Assembly: GCF_041051975.1 (NCBI RefSeq)
Contig: NZ_CP163435.1
Location: 8,287,001 to 8,351,000 of the forward strand
Length of the DNA stretch: 64,000 nt
Reading direction: 5' to 3'
Source of the DNA: Streptomyces sp. R21
Lineage (GTDB): Bacteria; Actinomycetota; Actinomycetes; Streptomycetales; Streptomycetaceae
Positions 8,974 through 17,136 of this stretch are shown here, one piece after another. The position numbers and the translations under genes were made by a program. Numbering within the stretch: the stretch's first letter is position 1; each line of letters starts with the position of its first letter. The notes beneath the pieces are model-generated. The model ran no database searches. It saw nothing but the letters and a program-made list of their open reading frames with translations, and was not told where the DNA came from.

Positions 8974-9438
8974 ATGCGCAGAGGACGTCGTCTCGCCATC
9001 GACGTCGGGGACGCCCGGATCGGGGTCGCCTCGTGCGACCCCGACGGGATCCTCGCGACTCCGGTCGAGACGGTTCCGGGACGCGATGTCCCGGCCGCCC
9101 AGCGCCGGTTGAAGCAGCTCGTCGACGAGTACGAGCCGATCGAGGTCGTCGTCGGTCTCCCCCGCTCCCTCAAGGGGGGCGAGGGCCCGGCCGCCGTCAA
9201 GGTCCGCGCCTTCACCCAGGAACTGGCCCGCATGATCGCCCCCGTCGCGGTGCGGCTCCTCGACGAGAGGATGACCACAGTGACGGCCAGTCAGGGCCTG
9301 CGCGCCTCGGGCGTGAAGTCCAAAAAGGGCAGGTCTGTCATCGACCAGGCGGCCGCCGTCATCATCCTTCAGCAGGCCCTGGAGTCCGAACGGGCGTCAG
9401 GCAATGCTCCGGGTGAGGGCGTCGAAGTGGTCGTCTGA
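8974..9438 (+). CDS. ruvX: Holliday junction resolvase-like RuvX/YqgF
   Basis: RNase H-fold nuclease family, implicated in pre-16S rRNA 5' maturation and in junction resolution. It has 154 residues. The expected motifs are present: AIDVGDARIG with the first acidic residue, VVGLPRSLKGG, LLDERMTTV with a glutamate, and IDQAAAVIIL with the last aspartate. The gene is complete. Its TGA stop (9436-9438) lies inside the CTGAT flank of the inserted TnpB element. In the usual Streptomyces order mltG follows directly, so the insertion interrupts this operon. Confidence 0.92.
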   Translation: MRRGRRLAIDVGDARIGVASCDPDGILATPVETVPGRDVPAAQRRLKQLVDEYEPIEVVVGLPRSLKGGEGPAAVKVRAFTQELARMIAPVAVRLLDERMTTVTASQGLRASGVKSKKGRSVIDQAAAVIILQQALESERASGNAPGEGVEVVV

Positions 9439-9488
9439 TTCTTCCCTTTTGTCCATCTCTCAAAAAGAAGACGTCTACTGTGTGAGAC

Positions 9489-10715
9489 GTGAGGACCAAG
9501 CACGTCCGGCGGGCGTTCAAGTTCCGCTTCTACCCGACGGATGCGCAGGCAGCAGTGCTGTCGCGTACCTTCGGGTGCGTACGCAAGGTCTACAACCTGG
9601 CCCTCCAGGCTCGCACCGAAGCCTGGTATCAGCGCCAGGAGCGGATCAACTACGTTCAGACGTCGGCCTTGCTGACCGAATGGAAGAAGTCCGACGACTT
9701 CGCGTACCTCGCAGAGGTGTCCTCGGTTCCACTCCAGCAGACGTTGCGTCATCTCCAGGCGGCATTCGTCAACTTCTGGGAGGGGCGGGCCAAGTACCCT
9801 CGCTTCAAGGCGAACAAGAAGTCGCGTGCGTCTGCGGAGTACACCCGCTCGGCGTTCCGTTGGCGGAACGGGCGGCTGACCCTGGCCATGATGGATCAGC
9901 CCCTCGACATCGTTTGGTCGAGGCCCTTGCCGGAAGATGCCGAGCCGTCCACTGTGACAGTCTCGCGAGATCCGGCAGGGCGGTGGTTTGTCTCTCTCCT
10001 GGTCGAGGACCCGACCGTTCAGCCGATGACGGACTCTGCGCACGAGGCGATCGCGTTGGATGCCGGTCTGACATCACTCGTGACCCTCTCCACTGGAGAG
10101 AAGATCACCAACCCCAGACATGAACGCCGTGATCGTGAGTGCCTGGCGAGAGCCCAACGAGAGATGGCCCGCAAGGAGGAGGGTTCCAAGAACTGGGACA
10201 AGGCCCGGACGCGCGTAGCCAGGATCCACGCACGCATCACGGACCGCAGGAGGGACCATCTCCACAAGCTGACGACTCGACTCGTTCGTGAGACCCAAAC
10301 GATCGTGATCGAGGACCTCAATGTACGAGGCATGCTGAAGAACCGTTCGTTGGCCCGTGCGATCTCGGACGCGGCGTGGAGGGAGCTGCGCAGCATGCTG
10401 GACTACAAGTGTCACTGGTACGGACGTCAGCTCGTGGTCGTGGACCAGTGGTACCCGTCGAGTAGGACGTGCTCGGACTGCGGGCACTATCTTGGGAAGC
10501 TCTCGCTCGGCGTCCGCGCATGGGCGTGCCCAGCTTGTGGGACGCTGCATGACAGGGACGTAAACGCCGCGAAGAACCTTCTGGCCGTCGGGCAGACGGT
10601 CATAGCCTGTGGAGCTGGTGTAAGACCTCAACGGGATGCTTCCCGGACGAGGCAGCCGGCTGCGAAGCAGGAAGCCAAGCAGGCGACTGCTGGACAGTTC
10701 TCGCCAGAGAAATGA
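9489..10715 (+). CDS. tnpB: RNA-guided endonuclease TnpB
   Basis: Transposon-encoded RuvC nuclease, ancestor of Cas12, which uses a guide RNA from the element's own right end to cut target sites. The 408-residue product is uninterrupted. An N-terminal WED-like start (FKFRFYPTDAQ) precedes a split RuvC domain with D191 (ALDAGLTS), E275 (VIEDLNVRGM) and D355/D357 (HDRDVNAAKN). The zinc finger uses C328, C331, C347 and C350. All catalytic positions are intact, so activity is plausible. The start GTG 9489 overlaps the left-end hairpin. No TnpA transposase lies nearby, so movement would need one in trans. Confidence 0.92.
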   Translation: MRTKHVRRAFKFRFYPTDAQAAVLSRTFGCVRKVYNLALQARTEAWYQRQERINYVQTSALLTEWKKSDDFAYLAEVSSVPLQQTLRHLQAAFVNFWEGRAKYPRFKANKKSRASAEYTRSAFRWRNGRLTLAMMDQPLDIVWSRPLPEDAEPSTVTVSRDPAGRWFVSLLVEDPTVQPMTDSAHEAIALDAGLTSLVTLSTGEKITNPRHERRDRECLARAQREMARKEEGSKNWDKARTRVARIHARITDRRRDHLHKLTTRLVRETQTIVIEDLNVRGMLKNRSLARAISDAAWRELRSMLDYKCHWYGRQLVVVDQWYPSSRTCSDCGHYLGKLSLGVRAWACPACGTLHDRDVNAAKNLLAVGQTVIACGAGVRPQRDASRTRQPAAKQEAKQATAGQFSPEK

Positions 10716-10722
10716 ATGTCAA
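10652..10722 (+). ncRNA. Putative omega/reRNA scaffold at the right end of the TnpB element
   Basis: TnpB guide RNAs overlap the tnpB 3' end and run out through the right end. Here the last 71 bases hold a 12-bp palindrome (10652-10663), a seven-pair stem with one bulge and a GCGA tetraloop (10675-10693), and a perfect TTCTC/GAGAA stem with a four-base loop (10698-10711). The RNA would end at ATGTCAA and take its guide from 10723 onward, in front of mltG. This is inference from structure and position. Confidence 0.45.
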
Positions 10723-10848
10723 CTGATCGCGATACGGTAACGTTCCGCGCGATGCGGCGGTGTTCGAACAGCCGCCGCACAGCAAGAGAGGCGACGGGAG
10801 CCGTGCCGCAAGCGCCAGCGGCCGCCGCCTCGCGGCTCTAGGGGATCG

Positions 10849-12645
10849 ATGACTGAGTATGGCCGGGGCCCAGGCTCCGAACCGTGGCATCCGGAGGACC
10901 CGTTGTTCGGGGACGTCGGATGGGGAGGGCAGGCCGACGACGGCCAGTCCTACGGCGGCCAGCAGCAGCACTACCCGCAGCAGCCGCAGCACCAGCAGCA
11001 GCCCCAGCACGGTGACTGGGGCACGGGCCAGCATGCTCAATACGGTCAGCAGCAGCCGCAGCAGTACGGCGGCCAGGGACACCAGCAGTACGGCGGTCAA
11101 GGCCAGCAGCAGTACCCGGGGCAGGGGCAACAGCAGTACCCCGGCCAAGGGCAGCAGTATCCCGGCCAGGGGCAGCAGCAGCACCAGCAGTACGGCGACC
11201 AGGGCCAGCCGCAGTATCCCGGCCAGCACCAGAACCAGCAGCAGTACGACAACGGCGGCTGGGACACCGGCGCGCACCAGCAGGTCCCGTACCCCGCCGA
11301 CCCGGTCGACCCGTACGGCGGCCAGCCCGCCGCGTACAACGGTGAGCAGCCCGACTACTACGGCACCCCCGACGCGTACCCGCCGCCGGAGCCGCCCGCC
11401 CGCCGGCGCGCCGAGCCCGATCCTCAGCCCGACTGGGATCCCGGTCCCGACCAGGGCGAGCACGCGTTCTTCGCCGGTGGCGACGATGACGACGATGACG
11501 ACGACTTCGACGACGACCCGAAGCGCGGCCGCAAGGCCCGGGGCGGCAAGGGCAAGGGCAAGAAACGCCGCAGTGGATGCGCCTGCCTGGTGGTCGTGCT
11601 GGTCTTCGGAGGCGGCCTCGGCGGCGTCGGATATTTCGGCTACCACTTCTACCAAAATCGTTTCGGCGCGGCGCCCGACTACGCGGGCGACGGCACCAGC
11701 GAGACGGTCAGCGTCACCATTCCCAAGGGCGCGCTCGGCTATGCCATCGGCCAGGAGCTGAAGGACAAGGGTGTCGTCAAGAGCGTCGACGCCTTCGTGG
11801 CCGCGCAGGAGAAGAACCCCAAGGGCAAGTCCATTCAGGCGGGCACGTACCTGCTGAACAAGGAAATGTCCGCGGAAAGCGCCGTCGCGCTGATGCTCAG
11901 CCCCAAGAGCCAGAACAACCTGACGATCGCTGAAGGTTGGCGCAACAAGAAGGTCTACGAGGCGATCGACAAGCGTCTCGAAGTCGACAAGGGAACCACT
12001 GAGGGCGTCGCCAAGAAGGACTGGCCGACCCTCGGACTTCCGGACTGGGCGAACAGCAGCAAGGACATCAAGGATCCGCTGGAAGGATTCCTCTATCCGT
12101 CCACCTATCCGGTGGACAAGGGCATGAAGCCCAAGGAAGTCCTGAAGGAAATGGTCGACCTCGCCAAGGAGAAGTACGCCGCATTCGGCGTCCAGGCAAA
12201 GGCCAAGGATCTGGGTCTGAAGGATCCGCTGCAGGTGCTGACCGTCGCGAGCCTCGTCCAGGCGGAAGGGAAATCCAAGAGCGACTTCGAGAAGGTCGCC
12301 AGGGTTGTCTACAACCGCCTGAAGCCGAACAACACGGAGACCTACGGTCTTCTCGACTTCGACTCGACGGTCAACTACCTCCGCGGCGAGTCCAAGCTCG
12401 CCACCGGTTCGGTCAACGAATTGCGGCAGATCAAGGACCCGTACAACACGTACAAGATCAAGGGTCTGCCTCCCGGGCCGATCGGCAATCCCGGCGAAGT
12501 GGCGATCAAGGCCGCGCTCAACCCGGCCAAGGGCAACTGGTACTACTTCGTCTCGGTCAGCGAGAACAAGACACTCTTCGCCGAGACCAACGAAGAGCAG
12601 AACCGCAACCGCGAGAAGTACCTCGAGGAACAGAAGGGTCAATGA
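10849..12645 (+). CDS. mltG: Endolytic murein transglycosylase MltG with long Q-rich N-terminus
   Basis: Inner-membrane lytic transglycosylase that cuts nascent glycan strands and sets their length. The 598-residue product has three parts. A cytoplasmic, low-complexity region rich in Q, G, Y and P (about 30-170) ends in acidic (DDDDDDDD near 213) and basic stretches. One membrane helix spans about 244-266. The extracytoplasmic YceG domain has the LEGFLYPSTY motif and catalytic E473 (ASLVQAEG). The start is ATG 10849. The stop overlaps aroE by four bases. The unusually long disordered N-terminus resembles those of other streptomycete division and wall proteins. Confidence 0.93.
   Translation: MTEYGRGPGSEPWHPEDPLFGDVGWGGQADDGQSYGGQQQHYPQQPQHQQQPQHGDWGTGQHAQYGQQQPQQYGGQGHQQYGGQGQQQYPGQGQQQYPGQGQQYPGQGQQQHQQYGDQGQPQYPGQHQNQQQYDNGGWDTGAHQQVPYPADPVDPYGGQPAAYNGEQPDYYGTPDAYPPPEPPARRRAEPDPQPDWDPGPDQGEHAFFAGGDDDDDDDDFDDDPKRGRKARGGKGKGKKRRSGCACLVVVLVFGGGLGGVGYFGYHFYQNRFGAAPDYAGDGTSETVSVTIPKGALGYAIGQELKDKGVVKSVDAFVAAQEKNPKGKSIQAGTYLLNKEMSAESAVALMLSPKSQNNLTIAEGWRNKKVYEAIDKRLEVDKGTTEGVAKKDWPTLGLPDWANSSKDIKDPLEGFLYPSTYPVDKGMKPKEVLKEMVDLAKEKYAAFGVQAKAKDLGLKDPLQVLTVASLVQAEGKSKSDFEKVARVVYNRLKPNNTETYGLLDFDSTVNYLRGESKLATGSVNELRQIKDPYNTYKIKGLPPGPIGNPGEVAIKAALNPAKGNWYYFVSVSENKTLFAETNEEQNRNREKYLEEQKGQ
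10957..11260 (+). repeat. Low-complexity CAG/GGC repeats coding for the MltG Q-rich tail
   Basis: Imperfect units encoding GQGQQQYP and QQYGGQG are tandemly repeated within mltG. They are in frame and coding. Such tracts can expand or contract by slippage without a frameshift. Confidence 0.7.
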
Positions 12646-13478
12646 GCAGGAGCGACGCCAAGAGCCGAGCCGCCGTACTCGGCTCGCCCATCGCCCACTC
12701 CCTCTCCCCGGTGCTGCACCGCGCCGCGTACGAGGCGCTCGGGCTCGGCGAGTGGTCGTACGGCCGCTTCGAGGTCGGCGAGGCGGCGCTCCCGGCCTTC
12801 ATCGAGGAGCTGGGGCCCGAGTGGGCGGGGCTGTCGCTGACCATGCCCCTCAAGCGGGCCGTGATTCCGCTGCTCGACGAGGTCAGTGAGACGGCGGCCT
12901 CCGTGGAAGCGGTCAACACCGTCGTGTTCACCGACGACGGCCGGAGAGTCGGCGACAACACCGACATCCCCGGCATCGTCGCCGCCCTGCGCGAGCACGG
13001 GATCGAGCAGGTCGACTCCGCCGCCGTCCTCGGCGCGGGAGCCACCGCGTCCTCCGCGCTGGCCGCGCTCGCCCGGATCTGCACCGGCGAGGTCGTCGCG
13101 TACGTCCGCAGTGCGGAGCGCGCGGCCGAGATGCGGCGCTGGGGGGAGCGGCTCGACATCGAGCTGCGTACGGCGGACTGGGCCGACGCCGAAGAGGCCC
13201 TGCACGCCCCGCTCGTGATCGCCACCACCCCGGCAGGTGCCACCGACGCGCTGGCCGGCGCTGTTCCCGGCCGGCCCGCCACCCTCTTCGACGTGCTGTA
13301 CGACCCGTGGCCCACCGACCTGGCGGCGCGCTGGTCGGCGTACGGGGGAGCCGTGGTGAGCGGCCTCGACCTGCTGGTCCATCAGGCCGTCCTCCAGGTC
13401 GAGCAGATGACGGGCCGCGCTCCGGCTCCGCTGGACGCCATGCGCAAAGCAGGGGAACACGCGCTCGCCGCTCGCTAG
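12642..13478 (+). CDS. aroE: Shikimate dehydrogenase
   Basis: NADPH-dependent reduction of 3-dehydroshikimate to shikimate, step four of the chorismate pathway. It has 278 residues. The substrate-binding SPIAHSLSPVLHRAAY motif, catalytic lysine region (TMPLKRAV), NTDIPG segment and Rossmann AVLGAGATASS are present. ATG overlaps the mltG stop (ATGA), so translation is probably coupled. The TAG stop at 13476-13478 lies inside the terminal repeat of the adjacent inverted-repeat element, so the gene's 3' end is the insertion junction. Otherwise it appears complete. Confidence 0.95.
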   Translation: MSRSDAKSRAAVLGSPIAHSLSPVLHRAAYEALGLGEWSYGRFEVGEAALPAFIEELGPEWAGLSLTMPLKRAVIPLLDEVSETAASVEAVNTVVFTDDGRRVGDNTDIPGIVAALREHGIEQVDSAAVLGAGATASSALAALARICTGEVVAYVRSAERAAEMRRWGERLDIELRTADWADAEEALHAPLVIATTPAGATDALAGAVPGRPATLFDVLYDPWPTDLAARWSAYGGAVVSGLDLLVHQAVLQVEQMTGRAPAPLDAMRKAGEHALAAR

Positions 13479-13655
13479 GCCCTGTCGTCAAACTCCCGTC
13501 TGCCCCGCGACGCCATGCACGCACTCTCGCCGCACCAGGCACAGACCCAAGTACATCCAGTACGAGGGCCTGCGCCCGGCACGCCGAGAGCACGCACCTG
13601 ACGCCGCAGGGCCCGCCCTCCGGGCGGACGACGGGAGTTTGACGACAGGACCTAG
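13475..13655. mobile_element. 181-bp inverted-repeat element (MITE-like)
   Basis: The ends are 26-bp inverted repeats (13475-13500 and 13630-13655) with one mismatch, and both begin with CTAG. Between them, two further arms are largely complementary if G-U type changes are allowed. The whole element could therefore fold into one long hairpin. It has no coding capacity. CTAG or TA at both ends fits target preferences of IS630- or IS5-group transposases, which could have moved it in trans. It lies directly at the aroE stop codon. Confidence 0.7.
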
Positions 13656-13702
13656 GATTTCCCGAGGTCTCGCAGGGGGTGAGGCCGAGGGGGGAGACGC
13701 GC

Positions 13703-14005
13703 ATGAGCGCGGGCGTGTCCATGGCATCCGGCAAGGGCGAGATCGTCCAGTTGGTGCTGCCGTTCCTGCCGGACTGGATGCAGCACGTCGTGCTGGTCCT
13801 GCTGATCCTCGCCGTCCTGGCGACATGGGGCTTCAAGATCAGGCGCAAGCTTGACCACCGGCGGGCCCTGCGCGAGGGACGGCCTTTGCGCGGACAGGGC
13901 CGCGGCGCCGACTATCTGGGTGCGTACGCGCCTGAGCCCGGAGCCGTGCCGCCGCCCTCTCGGGCGTCGCCGATGCGCCCGGACGGCGGTCCGACCGCCT
14001 CCTGA
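13703..14005 (+). CDS. Small single-span membrane protein, function unknown
   Basis: A 100-residue protein with one strong membrane helix (about residues 21-45, LPDWMQHVVLVLLILAVLA), then a basic segment (KIRRKLDHRRALREGR) and a proline-rich tail. ATG 13703 is preceded by GGGGGGAG at a good distance. It sits between aroE and aroC without overlapping either. I do not recognise a family. Position suggests co-transcription with the aro genes, now separated from aroE by the inserted repeat element. Confidence 0.6.
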   Translation: MSAGVSMASGKGEIVQLVLPFLPDWMQHVVLVLLILAVLATWGFKIRRKLDHRRALREGRPLRGQGRGADYLGAYAPEPGAVPPPSRASPMRPDGGPTAS

Positions 14006-14179
14006 GCGGGCCGACCCGTCCGTCTGGTGGACCACCGGCCGGGCAGGGGGAGCGGACGTGGGAGGATCGGAGATGGCGGGCCGGGGCCGCGCACCCGGTC
14101 GGACCGTCGCCGTACGCGAGGACGCGCGTACGCAAGGACAGTAGGCAGTACCGGGGCGCGAGCATCATGAGGAGCACCG

Positions 14180-15364
14180 TTGAGCAGGTTGCGCTGGCTG
14201 ACCGCGGGGGAGTCCCACGGCCCCGCACTCGTGGCGACGCTGGAGGGTCTTCCCGCCGGCGTGCCGATCACCACGGAGATGGTGGCGGACCACCTGGCCA
14301 GGCGCCGTCTTGGTTATGGGCGCGGTGCCCGGATGAAGTTCGAGCGCGACGAGGTCACCTTCCTCGGCGGCGTACGCCACGGGCTGACCATGGGCTCACC
14401 GGTCGCCGTCATGGTCGGCAACACCGAGTGGCCCAAGTGGGAGCAGGTCATGGCGGCCGACCCGGTCGCCCCGGAGATCCTCGCCGATCTCGCGCGCAAC
14501 GCCCCGCTGACCCGCCCGCGGCCCGGCCATGCCGACCTCGCGGGCATGCAGAAGTACGGCTTCGACGAGGCCCGGCCGATCCTCGAGCGCGCCTCCGCCC
14601 GCGAGACCGCGGCCCGCGTCGCCCTCGGCGCGGTGGCCCGCTCGTACCTGAAGGAGACGGCCGGCATCGAGATCGTCTCGCACGTCGTCGAGCTGGCCGC
14701 GGCGAAGGCGCCCTACGGCGTCTACCCCAAGCCCTCCGACGTCGAGAAGCTCGACGCCGACCCGGTGCGCTGCCTGGACGCCGACGCGTCGAAGGCGATG
14801 GTCGCGGAGATCGACCAGGCCCACAAGGACGGCGACACCCTCGGCGGTGTGGTCGAGGTGCTGGCCTACGGCGTGCCCGTGGGGCTCGGCTCGCACGTGC
14901 ACTGGGACCGGCGCCTCGACGCCCGGCTCGCGGCCGCGCTCATGGGCATCCAGGCCATCAAGGGCGTCGAGGTCGGCGACGGCTTCGACCTCGCCCGGGT
15001 GCCGGGTTCCAAGGCGCACGACGAGATCGTCCACACCGAGGACGGCATCCGGCGCACCTCCGGCCGCTCCGGCGGCACCGAGGGCGGTCTGACCACCGGT
15101 GAGCTGCTGCGCGTGCGCGCCGCGATGAAGCCGATCGCGACCGTGCCGCGCGCGCTGGCCACCATCGACGTCGCCACCGGCGAGGCCGCCAAGGCCCACC
15201 ACCAGCGCTCCGACGTGTGCGCGGTCCCGGCCGCCGGCATCGTCGCCGAGGCCATGGTCGCGCTGGTCCTCGCCGACGCGGTGGCCGAGAAGTTCGGCGG
15301 CGACAGCGTGCCCGAGACCCGGCGCAACGTCGAGTCCTACCTCGAGAACCTGGTCATCCGGTGA
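14180..15364 (+). CDS. aroC: Chorismate synthase
   Basis: FMN-dependent lyase that converts EPSP to chorismate, the last shared aromatic step. It has 394 residues. The N-terminal LRWLTAGESHG signature and the conserved histidine and arginine motifs (RPGHADLAG, GRSGGTEGG) are present. The start is TTG 14180 with GAGGAGC as ribosome binding site, giving the standard N-terminus. Its TGA overlaps the aroK GTG (GTGA). It is the first gene of the coupled aroC-aroK-aroB block. Confidence 0.97.
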   Translation: MSRLRWLTAGESHGPALVATLEGLPAGVPITTEMVADHLARRRLGYGRGARMKFERDEVTFLGGVRHGLTMGSPVAVMVGNTEWPKWEQVMAADPVAPEILADLARNAPLTRPRPGHADLAGMQKYGFDEARPILERASARETAARVALGAVARSYLKETAGIEIVSHVVELAAAKAPYGVYPKPSDVEKLDADPVRCLDADASKAMVAEIDQAHKDGDTLGGVVEVLAYGVPVGLGSHVHWDRRLDARLAAALMGIQAIKGVEVGDGFDLARVPGSKAHDEIVHTEDGIRRTSGRSGGTEGGLTTGELLRVRAAMKPIATVPRALATIDVATGEAAKAHHQRSDVCAVPAAGIVAEAMVALVLADAVAEKFGGDSVPETRRNVESYLENLVIR

Positions 15365-15879
15365 GCGCAGGCCCCCTGCTCGTCCTGGTCGGCCCCATGG
15401 GCGTAGGCAAGTCCACGGTGGGCGCGCTGGTCGCCGAGCGGCTCGGCTGCGCCTACCGGGACACGGACGAGGACATCGTGGCCGCCGAGGGCCGCACCAT
15501 CGCCGACATCTTCGTCGAGGAGGGCGAGGCCGCCTTCCGCGCCGTCGAGAAGCAGGCGGTGCACCGGGCGCTCGCCGAGCACGACGGCGTCCTGGCGCTC
15601 GGCGGCGGAGCGATCCTCGACGAGGAGACGCGCGCCGCGCTCGCCGGACACCAGGTGGTCTACCTCTCGATGGAGGTCGAGGAGGCGGTTCAGCGCACCG
15701 GTCTGAACGCGGCCCGTCCGCTGCTCGCCGTCAACCCGCGCAAGCAGTGGCGCGAGCTGATGGAAGCCCGCCGCCATCTGTACACCGACGTCGCCCGCGC
15801 GGTCGTGGCGACCGACGGCCGTACCCCCGAAGAGGTCGCCCAAGCGGTCCTCGACGCACTGGAGTTGAAGGAAGCATGA
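15361..15879 (+). CDS. aroK: Shikimate kinase
   Basis: Phosphorylates shikimate with ATP. It has 172 residues from GTG 15361, matching family length. Walker A (GPMGVGKST) is at residues 11-19. The DTDEDI motif binds magnesium and shikimate, and the ALGGGAIL loop and the RPLL lid arginine follow. The start overlaps the aroC stop and its own stop overlaps the aroB ATG, so the three genes are tightly coupled. Confidence 0.96.
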   Translation: MSAGPLLVLVGPMGVGKSTVGALVAERLGCAYRDTDEDIVAAEGRTIADIFVEEGEAAFRAVEKQAVHRALAEHDGVLALGGGAILDEETRAALAGHQVVYLSMEVEEAVQRTGLNAARPLLAVNPRKQWRELMEARRHLYTDVARAVVATDGRTPEEVAQAVLDALELKEA

Positions 15880-16970
15880 CCGAGCAGCAGGTGACAAGGA
15901 TTCAGGTCGGCGGCACGGCGGGCACCGAGCCGTACGAGGTCCTGGTCGGCCGGCAGCTCCTGGGTGAACTCGGCGGGCTGATCGGGGAGAAGGCCAAGCG
16001 GGTCGCGGTCATCCACCCCGAGGCGCTCGCCGAGACGGGTGAGGCGCTCTCCGCCGACCTGTCGGAACAGGGCTTCGAGGCCGTCGCCATCCAGGTGCCG
16101 AACGCGGAGGAGGCCAAGACCGCCGAGGTCGCCGCCTACTGCTGGAAGGCACTGGGCCAGTCCGGCTTCACCCGCACCGACGTCATCGTCGGCGTCGGCG
16201 GCGGTGCCACCACCGACCTGGCCGGGTTCGTGGCGGCCACCTGGCTGCGCGGGGTGCGCTGGATCGCCGTCCCCACCACGGTGCTCGCCATGGTCGACGC
16301 GGCGGTCGGCGGCAAGACCGGCATCAACACTGCCGAGGGCAAGAACCTCGTCGGCGCCTTCCACCCGCCCGCCGGTGTGCTCTGCGACCTGGCCGCGCTG
16401 GACTCGCTGCCGGTCAACGACTACGTGTCCGGGCTCGCCGAGATCATCAAGGCCGGGTTCATCGCCGACCCGGCGATCCTGGAGCTGATCGAGGCCGACC
16501 CGGAGGCCGCCCGCACCCCGGCGGGCCCGCACACCGCCGAGCTGATCGAGCGGTCCATCAAGGTCAAGGCCGAGGTCGTCTCCGGCGACCTCAAGGAGTC
16601 GGGCCTGCGCGAGATCCTCAACTACGGGCACACCCTCGCGCACGCCATCGAGAAGAACGAGCGCTACAAGTGGCGGCACGGCGCGGCCGTCTCGGTCGGC
16701 ATGCACTTCGCCGCCGAACTCGGCCGTCTGGCGGGCCGGCTGGACGACGCGACCGCCGACCGCCACCGCACCGTCCTGGAGTCCGTCGGCCTCCCGCTGA
16801 GCTACCGCTACGACCAGTGGCCCAAGCTCGTGGAGAACATGAAGGTCGACAAGAAGTCTCGCGGCAACCTGCTGCGCTTCATCGTCCTCGACGGCCTGGC
16901 CAAGCCGACGGTCCTGGAGGGCCCCGACCCGGCCGTCCTCCTCGCGGCGTACGGCGAAGTGGGCGAGTAG
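15876..16970 (+). CDS. aroB: 3-Dehydroquinate synthase
   Basis: NAD- and metal-dependent cyclisation of DAHP to 3-dehydroquinate, step two of the shikimate route. It has 364 residues from ATG 15876. The NAD-binding GVGGGATTDLAGF motif, VDAAVGGKTGIN, and metal-ligand regions (LAEIIKAG, NYGHTLAHAIE, RHGAAV) are present. It is translationally coupled to aroK. Genes for DHQ dehydratase and EPSP synthase are not in the window, so the pathway is split in this genome. Confidence 0.96.
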   Translation: MTEQQVTRIQVGGTAGTEPYEVLVGRQLLGELGGLIGEKAKRVAVIHPEALAETGEALSADLSEQGFEAVAIQVPNAEEAKTAEVAAYCWKALGQSGFTRTDVIVGVGGGATTDLAGFVAATWLRGVRWIAVPTTVLAMVDAAVGGKTGINTAEGKNLVGAFHPPAGVLCDLAALDSLPVNDYVSGLAEIIKAGFIADPAILELIEADPEAARTPAGPHTAELIERSIKVKAEVVSGDLKESGLREILNYGHTLAHAIEKNERYKWRHGAAVSVGMHFAAELGRLAGRLDDATADRHRTVLESVGLPLSYRYDQWPKLVENMKVDKKSRGNLLRFIVLDGLAKPTVLEGPDPAVLLAAYGEVGE

Positions 16971-17028
16971 CTCCCTTTTCAGGCGCACTTGGTCCGATTC
17001 GCCTGCGCCCACGGGCACTTCGGGCCGC

Positions 17029-17058
17029 CCCCGGCCGTTCACACAACGGCGGCCGGGG
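17029..17058 (+). terminator. Possible terminator after aroB
   Basis: CCCCGGCC (17029-17036) pairs perfectly with GGCCGGGG (17051-17058) around a 14-base loop. There is no T run, as is common in GC-rich actinobacteria. Confidence 0.4.
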
Positions 17059-17136
17059 ACGGTACCGTTCGGTAGGGAGCGGGGTTCGGGCCCCGCTGCC
17101 AGCGCCCATTGCCTGTACGAGACGGAGTGGCACCGG

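Larger units (their letters stand above)
9440..10722 (+). mobile_element. IS1341-type (TnpB-only) IS200/IS605-family element
   Basis: About 1.28 kb carrying a tnpB gene and no tnpA. The same five bases, CTGAT, flank both sides (9435-9439 and 10723-10727). The left one resembles the TTGAT-type target of ISDra2-like elements. The left end has a perfect hairpin, ACGTCT (9471-9476) with AGACGT (9485-9490). The right end ends in ATGTCAA, typical of IS605 right ends. It carries two tandem hairpins, at 10675-10693 with a GCGA loop and at 10698-10711. GC content is visibly lower than the neighbouring core genes. Exact boundaries are inferred. Confidence 0.6.

Noticed and set aside
9440..10722. Complete IS605 element with tnpA
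   Set aside because: There is no Y1 transposase frame on either strand within or beside the element.
10957..11260. Regular repeats resembling a CRISPR array
   Set aside because: The units are in-frame codon repeats of the MltG tail, without unique spacers or cas genes.
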